The position numbers and the translations under genes are program-made. Below, one piece after another: positions 1 to 7,370 of a stretch of 23,740 bases of DNA. Each line of letters opens with the position of its first letter. Position 1 is the first letter of the stretch. Where the stretch lies: positions 1 to 23,740 of the forward strand of contig JBAQKV010000085.1 of assembly GCA_049301335.1 (NCBI GenBank), read 5' to 3'. Source of the DNA: JANJWP01 sp049301335 (lineage in GTDB: Bacteria; Patescibacteriota; Gracilibacteria; BD1-5; UBA2023). The notes under the pieces were generated by a model that saw only the letters and a program-made list of their open reading frames with translations, made no database searches and was not told the origin of the DNA.

Positions 1-88
1 CTAAAGTGGCGCGGACGCCTCTTTTTGAAAGATCATGCTCGGGTAAATCGAGCCGTGATATGGTATGGAAAGGGGTGGATTTGTCAAA

Positions 89-132
89 GGAAATCAGTAT
101 GTTTCGGGAAAATCCGAAACATACTGATTTCC
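89..132. repeat. Perfect 19-bp inverted repeat reaching the base before the rlmH start codon
   Basis: Seen in sequence: bases 89-107 and 114-132 are exact reverse complements, with a 6-base loop (108-113, GAAAAT). The right arm ends at the base before the ATG at 133. In RNA this would form a very stable hairpin leaving no unpaired ribosome binding site in front of the gene. No T-run follows on the plus strand and only a short one on the minus strand, so it is not a textbook terminator. It is more AT-rich than the neighbouring genes. It could be an operator for a dimeric repressor, a translation-control hairpin, or a small mobile-element remnant; the sequence alone does not decide. Confidence 0.85.
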
Positions 133-588
133 ATGTACAGAATCATAGCCGTGACCGATTCGTTCGGGCATTTCGCCCAGGCGGTCGAAGAATACCGAAA
201 GCGCATGGGAAAATCCCTCGAAATCGTCACGATCAAGCCGGAAAAATCCGAAGACGCCAAACTCGTCGTCCGCAAGGAGACCGAGCGTATCGCCAAGTAC
301 CTCGCCGACAAGAACGTGAAGCCGCTCTATCTCGACATCGGCGGCAAGACCATGTCCACTGAAGCCTTCGCCGTCGAAATCGAACGTCGACTGTCACGGT
401 CGGAAGGCGCTGATTTTCTCATAGGCGGCGCGTACGGAGTGGATCTTCCGGCCCTGTCGGACCGAATTTCCGGAACGTTCTCGCTCTCTCCCATGACCTT
501 CCCGCATTCGCTCGCGCTCCTCATTCTCTGCGAGCAGGCGTACCGGGTTTCGCAAATCAAAAAGGGGAGCGGATACCACCATGGGTAA
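133..588 (+). CDS. rlmH: 23S rRNA pseudouridine(1915) N3-methyltransferase RlmH
   Basis: A 151-aa protein of the YbeA/RlmH SPOUT family, which uses SAM to methylate pseudouridine 1915 of 23S rRNA on the assembled 70S ribosome. Family length is about 155 aa, so it is complete. Visible signatures: LDIGGKTMSTEAFA (family LDxRGKxxSSExFA), FLIGGAYGVD (family IGGAxG, the SAM-binding loop) and the C-terminal knot LSPMTFPHSLALLILCEQ followed by a GSGYHHG tail (usual KGxPYHR/H). The ATG at 133 gives the typical RlmH N-terminus; longer in-frame starts would run through the inverted repeat at 89-132. Stop is TAA. It overlaps the next gene by 8 bases (ATGGGTAA), which suggests translational coupling. No in-frame UGA. 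Confidence 0.93.
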   Translation: MYRIIAVTDSFGHFAQAVEEYRKRMGKSLEIVTIKPEKSEDAKLVVRKETERIAKYLADKNVKPLYLDIGGKTMSTEAFAVEIERRLSRSEGADFLIGGAYGVDLPALSDRISGTFSLSPMTFPHSLALLILCEQAYRVSQIKKGSGYHHG

Positions 589-1294
589 CCGCCCCAAACT
601 CGGCATTGATTCCGACTGGCGAATCACGTACTATCCGCACCGTTCAGCAACCGTAACGAATCCCATGCAAGAAGTCCTCTCCGACCGCATTTTCCCCAAT
701 CCGCACGATACCGCGCCGGGGTACCGCTTCCGCGTCGCCCAACTCGCCGACAAACCGTCGTTCGTCCGCACGTACGACGTTTCGGGGACGACCGCGCAGG
801 AAGAGTCCGAATTCGTCGGAAAGGCCATTTCCGAAGCCGATGTCGAACGTCCCGTCCACGTTTGGGGAATCCGGAGCGCCGAATCGGTGGCGAAGATCCG
901 CGCCTACTACGATTCGCTCGGGTACTACGACGCCAAGCGCAACCGCTACGGCTACGACTGCCGCGACGTCGCCGTCACGTTCGGATGCGACATTTCCGCA
1001 CTCGGATACGGGCCGGGGGTTCCGCCGCTCTGAAGCGCCGCCACTAAGGCCGTACGCGGCGCGCTGAATCTCGAAATCCTCAAAGGACTCCGCTTGGCGG
1101 ATGCTCCGGGAACTCCGGGACGAAGAAAAAAGACCTCTTGGGAGGTCTTGTCCGAGCTTCTCGATTCCGGAATGGTATCCCCGTTCCGCATGGGCCGGGC
1201 ACTGCACTTCGACATGCTCGACCGAGGGCTCGTGGACGGGTTTTCCGAATGGGTTTTCGTAGCTTCGGCTACTGGCTGAGATTCGCGTTCGTAA
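581..1294 (+). CDS. Protein of unknown function, coupled to rlmH (two in-frame UGA=Gly)
   Basis: 237 aa when UGA is read as Gly; the UGA codons are 151 (1031-1033) and 233 (1277-1279), stop TAA 1292-1294. I do not recognise the family. The N-terminal part looks soluble and rich in Arg, Tyr and Asp, with a repeated YYDSLGYYDAKRNRYGYD stretch around residues 108-125. No signal peptide or membrane span is visible. The start ATG overlaps the end of rlmH by 8 bases, so it is probably made from the same mRNA. Its last 26 bases overlap the convergent 94-aa gene, and the terminator of that minus-strand operon lies inside this reading frame. That makes the C-terminal third less certain; under the standard code the protein would end at residue 150. 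The stretch after the first UGA (SWEVLSELLDSGMVSPFRMG) still reads as normal protein. Confidence 0.65.
1125..1149 (-). terminator. Intrinsic terminator of the sortase operon
   Basis: On the minus strand an 8-bp perfect stem (AAGACCTC / GAGGTCTT, loop of four bases) is followed directly by a run of six T and then CTTCG. It sits about 120 bases past the stop of the 94-aa gene and inside the convergent plus-strand frame 581-1294. There is no matching T-run in the plus direction. Confidence 0.75.
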
Positions 1295-1553
1295 GAGAGC
1301 GCTTCATTTCGTCTTCGAGTTCCGTCTGGATGTCCTTCATGAGAAGGAGGTTTTTGATAGTCTTTTTCTTTTCGAGTTTCTCGCGTTCCTTCTGGCGGTA
1401 GACGGAGAATCCGTAGAAATAGGGGCCGACGGCTACCGAGGCGGCCGCGGCGAGCACGAAGAATACGCATGCCGCGATGCCGAGCGCGTCGAACGACGAA
1501 AGGGCGGTCACGTTGGAGAACTGGTATGCGTAGACGGCGGAGGAGAGGTCCAT
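1269..1553 (-). CDS. Small single-span membrane protein downstream of sortase
   Basis: 94 aa, family not recognised. After a short N-terminal part with no basic signal sequence there is one hydrophobic span of about residues 26-50 (LGIAACVFFVLAAAASVAVG). It is followed by a highly charged, helix-forming tail with Lys/Glu periodicity (KEREKLEKKKTIKN, then MKDIQTELEDEMKRS) that is a likely coiled coil. By the positive-inside rule the charged tail should be cytoplasmic. It begins 20 bases after the sortase stop on the same strand and is followed by an intrinsic terminator, so the two form an operon; a role as a partner of the sortase is inference only. Start ATG, stop TAG. Confidence 0.7.
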   Translation of the reverse strand: MDLSSAVYAYQFSNVTALSSFDALGIAACVFFVLAAAASVAVGPYFYGFSVYRQKEREKLEKKKTIKNLLLMKDIQTELEDEMKRSLTNANLSQ

Positions 1554-1573
1554 ATTCTGGAAGGTTCGGGGAT

Positions 1574-2611
1574 TTATTTAACCGGAGTCACTTCTTTGAG
1601 TTCCGCGAACACGATCATACGCTTGAGGGTGGTTCCCACCGGCCAGCAGGTCATGAGCGAAAGTTCTTTCTTTTCGGCGTTGTCGCGCTGGAGGACTTTG
1701 ACGTCGCCCGGCTTTACGATTTCTTTCTGGTTGATGACGTAGACGTACTTCTTCTGGTTGTAGTAGACGATGATTTCGTCGCCGTAGACGAGCTGGTCGA
1801 GAAGGGCGAAGACCTGGTTGTAGGAACCCGGCATCCACGGGAAATTGGACGAGTGTCCGAAGATGAAGGCGTTACCGTTTTCACCCGGACGCGCGGTTCC
1901 CGGATAGCGGATGACGCCCTTTTCGAGTTCCTTCATGAAGATGTTCTCCATGTGGTCGAAGTCGACGTTGTTGCCCTGTTCGACGTCGACGAGCGGAACG
2001 TTCTTGCCGATTTTCGGGACGACGATGCGGTTTTCGTACGGGACGATGTCGAAGTCGACGGCGATTTGCGGCTTGGCCGGAACGAGTTTCTTAGGGGAGA
2101 GGATGTTTTCTTTGATGGCGACGTTGGATTCTTCGAGCTTCTTCTTGAGGTCGTCGGCTTCTTCCACTGCTGCCGCGTCCGCGCCGGATTCGCTTTCGCT
2201 CGCGTAGGCGGTGATCTTCGATTTGAGGATGCCTTCGACGACCGCGTCGGAAGACGCCTTTACCGAAGCCGGAGAAATCCAGTTCCAGGCGATGGTCGAG
2301 TACGCGGAATAGTTGGCGGTGAGGAGGAGTACGGCGAATACGGCGGTCGAAACGGCGACGTAGCGTACGAGGAAAGAGAAGGAATCGCGGAGGGCGGAGC
2401 TTTTCGGTGCGGCGACCGGAGCGGTTTCGACGGAGGATTCGACGTTGGCGAGCGGATCGACGTCGTTGCCGTTGCCTACGGAAAAGAGGACGGTCTCTTC
2501 GGCTTCGATGGCGACGGGCCGTTGGACGGACTCGGTTTCCGACGCTTCAACGAAAGCGAGCGGATCGAATTCCGGTGCGGTTACGGGGAGGTTTGCGTTT
2601 TGGAGTTCCAT
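1574..2611 (-). CDS. Membrane-anchored sortase family transpeptidase
   Basis: 345 aa. Sortases cleave a C-terminal sorting motif and attach the protein to an envelope nucleophile. Order: a long acidic N-terminal cytoplasmic part (residues 1-75), a membrane span (about 79-100), an acidic helical linker with KKKLEES (about 135-165), then a C-terminal sortase barrel. The catalytic triad is readable: His about 253 in FIFGHSSNFPW, Cys about 322 in LSLMTCWPVGTTLKR and Arg about 331 in the same block. The TCWPxGTxxxR arrangement is like class D/E-type sortases; the class cannot be settled by eye. Start: a longer frame opens with TTG at 2671, but that TTG is the first half of a good -35 box (TTGAAC-N17-TAAACT), so I chose ATG 2611. 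No LPxTG-type substrate was seen in this window. Stop TAA, no in-frame UGA. Confidence 0.88.
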   Translation of the reverse strand: MELQNANLPVTAPEFDPLAFVEASETESVQRPVAIEAEETVLFSVGNGNDVDPLANVESSVETAPVAAPKSSALRDSFSFLVRYVAVSTAVFAVLLLTANYSAYSTIAWNWISPASVKASSDAVVEGILKSKITAYASESESGADAAAVEEADDLKKKLEESNVAIKENILSPKKLVPAKPQIAVDFDIVPYENRIVVPKIGKNVPLVDVEQGNNVDFDHMENIFMKELEKGVIRYPGTARPGENGNAFIFGHSSNFPWMPGSYNQVFALLDQLVYGDEIIVYYNQKKYVYVINQKEIVKPGDVKVLQRDNAEKKELSLMTCWPVGTTLKRMIVFAELKEVTPVK

Positions 2612-2642
2612 TTTTGTCTGGGTTTTTCGTGGGGTCTTCGAA

Positions 2643-2671
2643 AGTTTACCATTTGATTTCCGGAAGTTCAA
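2643..2671 (-). promoter_or_regulatory. Sigma70-type promoter of the sortase operon
   Basis: On the minus strand TTGAAC (2671-2666) and TAAACT (2648-2643) are separated by exactly 17 bases. The predicted start of transcription is about 30 bases before the ATG at 2611. No strong Shine-Dalgarno sequence is visible. The upstream 2672-2801 stretch contains a small ACGGG/CCCGT hairpin near 2769-2781 and otherwise nothing I can name. Confidence 0.5.
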
Positions 2672-2801
2672 AAATACCTCTGGACTTTTATGGATTTTAC
2701 TGTCCTAAAAATCTGTGAGAGGATTCTTCCCTTGCGGGGTGCGAACGGAAAGGCTCGCATGCTCGGAACGGGTTTCCCGTAGGATACGGTATTTTCACGC
2801 A

Positions 2802-2830
2802 CGAAAAAAGCCCCTTAGGGGCTTTTTTCG
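2802..2830 (-). terminator. Intrinsic terminator after bS21
   Basis: A nearly complete palindrome: 13-bp arms CGAAAAAAGCCCC / GGGGCTTTTTTCG around a 3-base loop, with a run of six T. It lies 14 bases past the stop of the bS21 gene. The symmetry means it could act in both directions, but only minus-strand transcription is expected here. Confidence 0.9.
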
Positions 2831-2844
2831 AAAACTGACCGAAA

Positions 2845-3048
2845 CTAGAAAGCTTCGCGCTTGTTGACCTTGCGGTACATGTCGCGGACGATGGCCTTTT
2901 CGCGGATCTTGCGAACGGAAGGCTTGCGTTCTGCGTACTTCTCCGTGCGGAGTTTGTTTGCCGTGCGGGTCTGGAAGAACATCTTCTTGTAACGGAGGAT
3001 GAGCTTTTCGTTGGACTCGGAGGCGTTCTTGAGCGCGTATACGATCAT
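2845..3048 (-). CDS. rpsU: 30S ribosomal protein bS21
   Basis: 67 aa, very basic, the usual size of bS21, a small-subunit protein that lies near the anti-Shine-Dalgarno end of 16S rRNA. The order of features fits the family: a short N-terminal beta-like part, a first basic helix (EKLILRYKKMFFQTRTANKL), then a second one opened by EKYAERKPSVRKIREKA, which corresponds to the conserved YEKPSxxRKRKxxxA block. Start ATG at 3048 is preceded by AGGGAG at a slightly long spacing. Its own promoter lies at 3094-3121 and a terminator follows, so it is a single-gene unit. The match is by pattern rather than near-identity. Stop TAG. Confidence 0.75.
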   Translation of the reverse strand: MIVYALKNASESNEKLILRYKKMFFQTRTANKLRTEKYAERKPSVRKIREKAIVRDMYRKVNKREAF

Positions 3049-3093
3049 GGGCTTCTATCTCCCTCGTGGAGAATGAGGTTTTAAAGTGCGGGA

Positions 3094-3121
3094 ATTGTAT
3101 AGCGAAGGGGGCGGAAGTCAA
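3094..3121 (-). promoter_or_regulatory. Promoter of the bS21 gene
   Basis: On the minus strand TTGACT (3121-3116) and TACAAT (3099-3094) are 16 bases apart; both match the sigma70 consensus at five of six positions. The predicted leader is about 40 bases. A GAGGGAG stretch follows before the ATG at 3048. Confidence 0.6.
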
Positions 3122-3133
3122 ATAAGACTCCGA

Positions 3134-3571
3134 TTACGCTCCGGCCGGCGCCAATTCGGCGATTTGGCCGTCCTTGAGGAACTTCGCGTATTCGAGGTCT
3201 TCTTCGCCGATGTGCCCCACGATCCACTGCGTCATCGTGGCCATGATTTCTTCGGTAATCTCGCTGCCGTCGAGGATTTTCGACGTGAGATCGGCGACCC
3301 GGACGCGGATGGCCGCATGTTCTTCGACGTGCTGCGGGAGGTTCGGATATCCGTTTTCCGCGAGGAATTCCTCTTCGAACTGGAAGTGTTTGTCGACGTA
3401 GTCGTTCAAATACGAAACGGCGCTGAAAACGGCGGCCATTTCAGAAGGCGTGCCTATCCAGGCCGCCAGTTTCCGCAGGCTTTCGAGGAGTTCGCCATGC
3501 TGGCGGTCGATTTCCTGGATTCCGGTTTCCGGAAGGGAAAACGGAACGATCGGGGATTCCGGGGCGTTCAT
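3134..3571 (-). CDS. Bacteriohemerythrin
   Basis: 145 aa, the normal size of single-domain bacterial hemerythrins, four-helix bundle proteins that bind O2 at a non-haem di-iron centre. All seven expected iron ligands can be placed with family spacing: His25 (DRQHGELLE), His62 and Glu66 (KHFQFEEEF), His81 and His85 (QHVEEHAAI), His120 and Asp125 (VGHIGEED). The site is therefore complete and should bind iron. There is no signal peptide, so it is cytoplasmic. It lies between the bS21 gene and the typA terminator and seems to be transcribed alone; I see no convincing promoter. O2 storage, O2 delivery or oxygen/NO scavenging are the usual proposals; the sequence does not choose between them. Stop TAA, no in-frame UGA. 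Confidence 0.93.
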   Translation of the reverse strand: MNAPESPIVPFSLPETGIQEIDRQHGELLESLRKLAAWIGTPSEMAAVFSAVSYLNDYVDKHFQFEEEFLAENGYPNLPQHVEEHAAIRVRVADLTSKILDGSEITEEIMATMTQWIVGHIGEEDLEYAKFLKDGQIAELAPAGA

Positions 3572-3635
3572 GGAAGAGTATTAAAATTTCGTTGAATCCA
3601 TCTCGGGGAGACTATTCCTTATTTTTCGAAAATCA

Positions 3636-3663
3636 AATCCCCCCGCGGCAAGGCGGGGGGATT
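3636..3663 (-). terminator. Intrinsic terminator after typA
   Basis: An 11-bp stem with six consecutive G:C pairs (AATCCCCCCGC / GCGGGGGGATT) around a 6-base loop. In the minus direction it is followed by TGATTTTCG. It sits 14 bases past the typA stop and separates typA from the hemerythrin gene. Confidence 0.8.
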
Positions 3664-3677
3664 CGGAACTTGGGCGA

Positions 3678-5480
3678 TTAGCCCTTGGTATTCTTCTTGC
3701 GTTCGTTTTCGGTGAGGAACTTCTTGCGGAGACGGAGCGAAAGCGGGGTGACTTCCACGTATTCGTCGTCGGCGATGTAGTCGAGACAGTCTTCGAGCGT
3801 CATGCGTCGGATCGGAGTGAGACGAACCGCTTCGTCCGTACCGGAAGCGCGCATATTGGTGAGCTGCTTGTTCTTGGTCGGGTTGACGATGAGGTCGCCG
3901 CCCTTGAGGTGTTCGCCGATGATCATGCCTTCGTAGATTTCCGTTGCCGGGTCGACGAGGATCGGTCCGCGTTCTTCGAGTTTCCAGAGGGAATACGCCA
4001 TGGTCATGCCTCCGCAAGCGGAGATCATCGATCCGATGTCGCGCTTTTCGATGGCGCCCTTGTATTCTTCGTAGTGGGAGAAGGATGAGTACATGATGCC
4101 TTCGCCCTTGGTTTCGATGGTGAAGATCGAACGGAAACCGAGGAGACCGCGGGTCGGAACGTCGAATTCGAGGTTCGTGATGCCGTTTTCGGAGGACATG
4201 TTCTTAATGATGCCCTTACGCTTTCCGAGCTTTTCGATGATGGTTCCCGAGCTTTCTTCCGGAACGAAGACGACGACCGTTTCGATCGGTTCCATCTTTT
4301 TGCCGTTTTCCATGTGGAAGATGACCTTCGGCGAACCTACCTGGAGTTCGAAACCTTCGCGGCGCATCGATTCGATGAGGACCGAGAGGTGGAGTTCCCC
4401 GCGACCTGCGACGGTGTAGGAGTTTCCGTCGGAGCCTTCGAAGTCGATCTTGAGACCGACGTTGGCTTCGGTTTCGCGTTCGAGACGTTCGCGGATATTG
4501 CGGGAAGTGACGTATTTGCCTTCCTTTCCGGCGAACGGGGAGTCGTTGACGAGGAACTGCATTTCGAGGGTCGGCTCGTCGATGTGGATTGCCGGCATCG
4601 GTTCGGCATTGGCGTCCATGGTGACGGTTTCGCCTACGTAGATGTCCGGGATTCCGGCGATGGTGATGATGTCGCCGGCTTCGCCTTCCTGGACTTCGAC
4701 GCGCTTGAGGCCCATCGAGGTGAAGATCTTGGAGATTTTTCCGTTACGGCGGACGCCGTCGTTGCCGATGACGGTGACTTGCGCTCCGACCTTGGCGACG
4801 CCTTCGTAGACGCGGCCTACGCCGAGACGTCCGAGGTAGTTGTCGTAGGCGAGGTTCGCGATCTGCATGCGGAACGGCTTGGCGGTGTCGTTCTGGGCTT
4901 CGGCGACCTTTTCGAGGATGGTTTCGAAGAGCGGGGAGATGTCCTTCTTTTCGTCCTTGAGGGACTTGAGGGCGATTCCTTCGCGGGCGATGGCGTAGAC
5001 GACGGTGAAGTCGAGCTGTTCGTCGGTCGCGCCGAGCTGTACGAAGAGGTCGAAAATCATGTCGACGACTTCGTCCGGACGTGCGGTCGGCTTGTCGATC
5101 TTGTTGATGATGACGATCGGCTTGAGTCCGAGTTCGAGGGATTTCTTGAGAACGAACTTGGTCTGCGGCATCGGGCCTTCGTAGGCGTCGACGACGAGGG
5201 CGACCGAGTCGACCATGCGGAGAACGCGTTCGACTTCGGATCCGAAGTCCGCGTGGCCCGGGGTGTCGACGATGTTGATCTTGGTCCCGTTGTAGGAAAC
5301 GGCGGTGTTCTTGGCGTAGATGGTGATCCCGCGTTCCTTTTCCTGGTCGTTGGAGTCCATTACGCAAGTGTCTACGGCCTCGTTTTCGCGGAAGGTTCCG
5401 GTCTGCTTGAGGAGGGCGTCGACGAGGGTGGTCTTTCCGTGGTCGACGTGCGCGATGATCGCGATGTTTCGGTATGCCAT
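3678..5480 (-). CDS. typA: Ribosome-associated GTPase TypA/BipA
   Basis: 600 aa, the usual length for this translational GTPase, which binds the 70S ribosome like EF-G and supports ribosome assembly and stress growth. GTPase motifs are in order: G1 AHVDHGKTT (residues 10-18), G2 region with EKERGITI, G3 DTPGHADF, G4 NKIDKP. The C-terminal half contains the BipA-type RGLLGFRSIF block and the LEERGPILVDP and GEHLKGGDLIVNPTK motifs that distinguish TypA from EF-G and LepA. Start ATG at 5480 gives the canonical MxYRNIAIIAHVDHGK beginning. Stop TAA. No UGA codon occurs in all 600 codons, in contrast to several neighbours. It is transcribed alone from a divergent promoter region, with a hairpin in its leader. 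Confidence 0.97.
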   Translation of the reverse strand: MAYRNIAIIAHVDHGKTTLVDALLKQTGTFRENEAVDTCVMDSNDQEKERGITIYAKNTAVSYNGTKINIVDTPGHADFGSEVERVLRMVDSVALVVDAYEGPMPQTKFVLKKSLELGLKPIVIINKIDKPTARPDEVVDMIFDLFVQLGATDEQLDFTVVYAIAREGIALKSLKDEKKDISPLFETILEKVAEAQNDTAKPFRMQIANLAYDNYLGRLGVGRVYEGVAKVGAQVTVIGNDGVRRNGKISKIFTSMGLKRVEVQEGEAGDIITIAGIPDIYVGETVTMDANAEPMPAIHIDEPTLEMQFLVNDSPFAGKEGKYVTSRNIRERLERETEANVGLKIDFEGSDGNSYTVAGRGELHLSVLIESMRREGFELQVGSPKVIFHMENGKKMEPIETVVVFVPEESSGTIIEKLGKRKGIIKNMSSENGITNLEFDVPTRGLLGFRSIFTIETKGEGIMYSSFSHYEEYKGAIEKRDIGSMISACGGMTMAYSLWKLEERGPILVDPATEIYEGMIIGEHLKGGDLIVNPTKNKQLTNMRASGTDEAVRLTPIRRMTLEDCLDYIADDEYVEVTPLSLRLRKKFLTENERKKNTKG

Positions 5481-5529
5481 GGGGCAGGGTTAGAATGAAT
5501 GCCGCGCTCTCGCGAGGCTAAAAGTACCA

Positions 5530-5558
5530 AAAAAGGGACCGATGAGGTTCGGTTCCTT
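5530..5558 (-). terminator. Terminator-like hairpin in the typA leader
   Basis: On the minus strand AGGAACCGA and TCGGTCCCT can pair (8 of 9 bases) around ACCTCA and are followed immediately by six T. It lies between the probable typA promoter (-10 at 5575-5580) and the typA start at 5480, starting about ten bases after the predicted transcription start. As placed, it would stop or pause typA transcription very early. No upstream minus-strand gene exists that would need it. Confidence 0.6.
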
Positions 5559-5574
5559 CGATAAGTCGCGCGCA

Positions 5575-5601
5575 TTATACGCGAATCGCGCGAAAGTAAA
5601 G
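5575..5601 (-). promoter_or_regulatory. Probable typA promoter
   Basis: A perfect -10 box TATAAT on the minus strand (5580-5575). The best -35 candidate is TTTACT at 5601-5596 with a short 15-base spacer, so the -35 assignment is weak. The leader to the ATG at 5480 would be about 90 bases and contains the hairpin at 5535-5558 and a CTCGCGAG palindrome near 5508-5515. Confidence 0.5.
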
Positions 5602-5648
5602 CCGGAAAAAGCCCCGCGGCACCGGAGCGTTGGCGTTCCCCCCGTTTT

Positions 5649-5677
5649 TTGACGCTCCCGAAAAAGTGCGATAGCAT
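5649..5677 (+). promoter_or_regulatory. Promoter of the Pro/Ala/Glu-rich membrane protein gene
   Basis: TTGACG (5649-5654) and TAGCAT (5672-5677) separated by 17 bases. Predicted leader is about 25 bases to the ATG at 5709. An AGGAGG at 5679-5684 falls near the transcription start and is too far from the ATG to be its ribosome binding site. Confidence 0.55.
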
Positions 5678-5708
5678 AGGAGGGACTACCCGTAACGTCT
5701 CGACGACG

Positions 5709-7310
5709 ATGGCGAAACTCGACTTTTCTTCCTTGAAGACCGCGGACCTCCGCTCGGTCGCCCCGGTTGACGAAAGCGCGATTCCGCGCGCCCAGCAGCT
5801 TTCCGAAACGGAAAGCGCGGTTTCCGCGAACGTCCAGTCCGAACCGGTTTCCGCTCCGGCTCCTTCCGTACCGGCCCAGCCGGCATCGGCCATCGCCGCA
5901 TCCGTTCCCGCGGCACCGGTAACGAAAGCCCCGGCCCACGCCGCCCATTCCGCGAAGAAGATTTCCCTCACCGGATTGAAGACCGGAAGCGTTTCCTTGT
6001 CCTCGGCTCCCGCGGTTGCGCCCGCACCGGTTTCCGAAATCGCTCCGGCAGCCGTAGAGGCTCCGAAACCCGCCGCGCATTCCGCCATGCCGAAACGTGC
6101 CGGAGCGATGATTTCCCTCGGCACGAAGCCGGCGATTTCCCTTGGAAAGAAGGAAGAGTCCGAAGTCCCCGCAACCGCGGAAACCGCAGTCGAAACCCCG
6201 ACCGCGCAGGCTTCCGACGATTCGGACCGCCCGCTCGTGGAAGGCGTCGACATCATCCAGGCCGCGAAGGTCATCGGCACCGAAGGCGAAGCGAAGGCGA
6301 ACGAAATCCTTACCGAATCCCTCAAAGATCCTGAAGCCGCCAGGAAAGAAGCCGAAGAAAAAGCGGTTGCCGCCGTGGTCATTCCGGAATCTTCCAAGGA
6401 GTTTTTCCCAAACCTCGAAATGGACGACGACTTCTTCAAAGACCCGCTCTTCGAAGGCATCGTTCCGCCGAAACCCGATAAGAAACCGGAAGTCCGCCAG
6501 CCAATAGAAATGAAAAAAGAAGAGCCGGAAGCCGTGACCGAAGTCTCCGAGCCCGTGGAAGCCGCTCAGGAAGCCGTAACGCCGGAAGAAGCCGTTGCGG
6601 CCGAAACGGTCGCGGAACTCCCGGCCGTCGCGGAAGAACCGCCGCTCTCCGAAGAAGTTCCGTCCGAGGAAGCCGCCGCCCCGTCGGAGGCCGTCCTCGA
6701 AATCCCGACCGTCGAAGCCGAAAAAGAAGCGTACGTCGAAACCGTCGCCAAAGACCTTCCCGCCGAACGCAAGGGCGGACTCTCCAAACTTTTCGGAGAG
6801 CGCAAGGTCCTCGTTCGCGCCATGGCGGGATTCTTCGCTCTCGCCGTCGTCGGAGTCGGAGCGTTCTCGTTCGTATCGCCGTCCATCAAGACCAGCGGTC
6901 CGGAATCGATGGTTCCGGGAACCGGATCCGAAGCCCCGTCGCCGTTCCCGAAGTACGTTCCCGAAGGGGAGACGAGAATCGTAGGGGAAGGCGTTCGCGT
7001 GTTCACCGGCCGCCGCCCCAACGGGCACAAGCACAAGAACGCCGTCCCGACCGCCAATACGGGCGCTCTCGCCGCTTCCGGTACGACAGCCGGCACCGGC
7101 GCGGTTCAGAGTCCCAATTCTTCCGGATCCGTCACGCAGCCGCGGGTTCCGCAGTCCGCATCGGGTTCCGCCGCCTCTCCGCTTTCGGAAACCGGTTGAA
7201 CCCAGCCCCAAACCGCCCCGAGCTCTTCGGGCGCCCAGGTTGGCGAAGCTCCGCAGCCGACGATTCCTCCGACCGATACGCCCACGGCCCCGACATCCGC
7301 GTCCGAATAA
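5709..7310 (+). CDS. Pro/Ala/Glu-rich single-span membrane protein, function unknown (UGA=Gly near C-terminus)
   Basis: 533 aa, not matched to a named family. The first 360 residues or so are low-complexity, Ala/Pro/Glu/Val-rich and acidic. They include short repeated cassettes of the type KxISLxGxKxGS (KKISLTGLKTG, AGAMISLGTKPAISLGKK) and one less repetitive patch (DRPLVEGVDIIQAAKVIGTEGEAKANEIL, read in pieces, about residues 175-205). A basic stretch (RKGGLSKLFGERKVLVR) precedes a single membrane span (AMAGFFALAVVGVGAFSFV, about residues 376-394). The remaining 140 residues are Pro/Ser/Thr/Gly-rich and probably outside. UGA codon 497 (7197-7199) is followed by the same kind of sequence (PTIPPTDTPTAP) to a TAA, directly before a terminator, which supports read-through. 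ATG 5709 is chosen because the upstream TTG at 5649 is the -35 box. Monocistronic. Confidence 0.8.
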
Positions 7311-7318
7311 GTCCGAAG

Positions 7319-7339
7319 CGCCCCGCGAGGGGCGTTTTT
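7319..7339 (+). terminator. Intrinsic terminator after the Pro/Ala/Glu-rich protein
   Basis: Stem CGCCCC / GGGGCG with loop GCGA, followed by TTTTTCTTTT. It lies 8 bases past the TAA at 7308-7310. Its position fits the UGA=Gly end of the gene better than the UGA at 7197. Confidence 0.85.
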
Positions 7340-7370
7340 CTTTTGCCCGGAAGGGCTTTTTCCGTATCGT

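Noticed and set aside
1469..2656. 395-residue open frame on the plus strand
   Set aside because: Antisense shadow of the sortase, rich in Asp/Val/Phe; catalytic motifs are on the minus strand.
2672..2801. Possible tRNA or small RNA in the gap between the sortase promoter and the bS21 terminator
   Set aside because: No cloverleaf with a T-loop GTTCnAnnC element could be built; only a 5-bp hairpin near 2769-2781 is visible.
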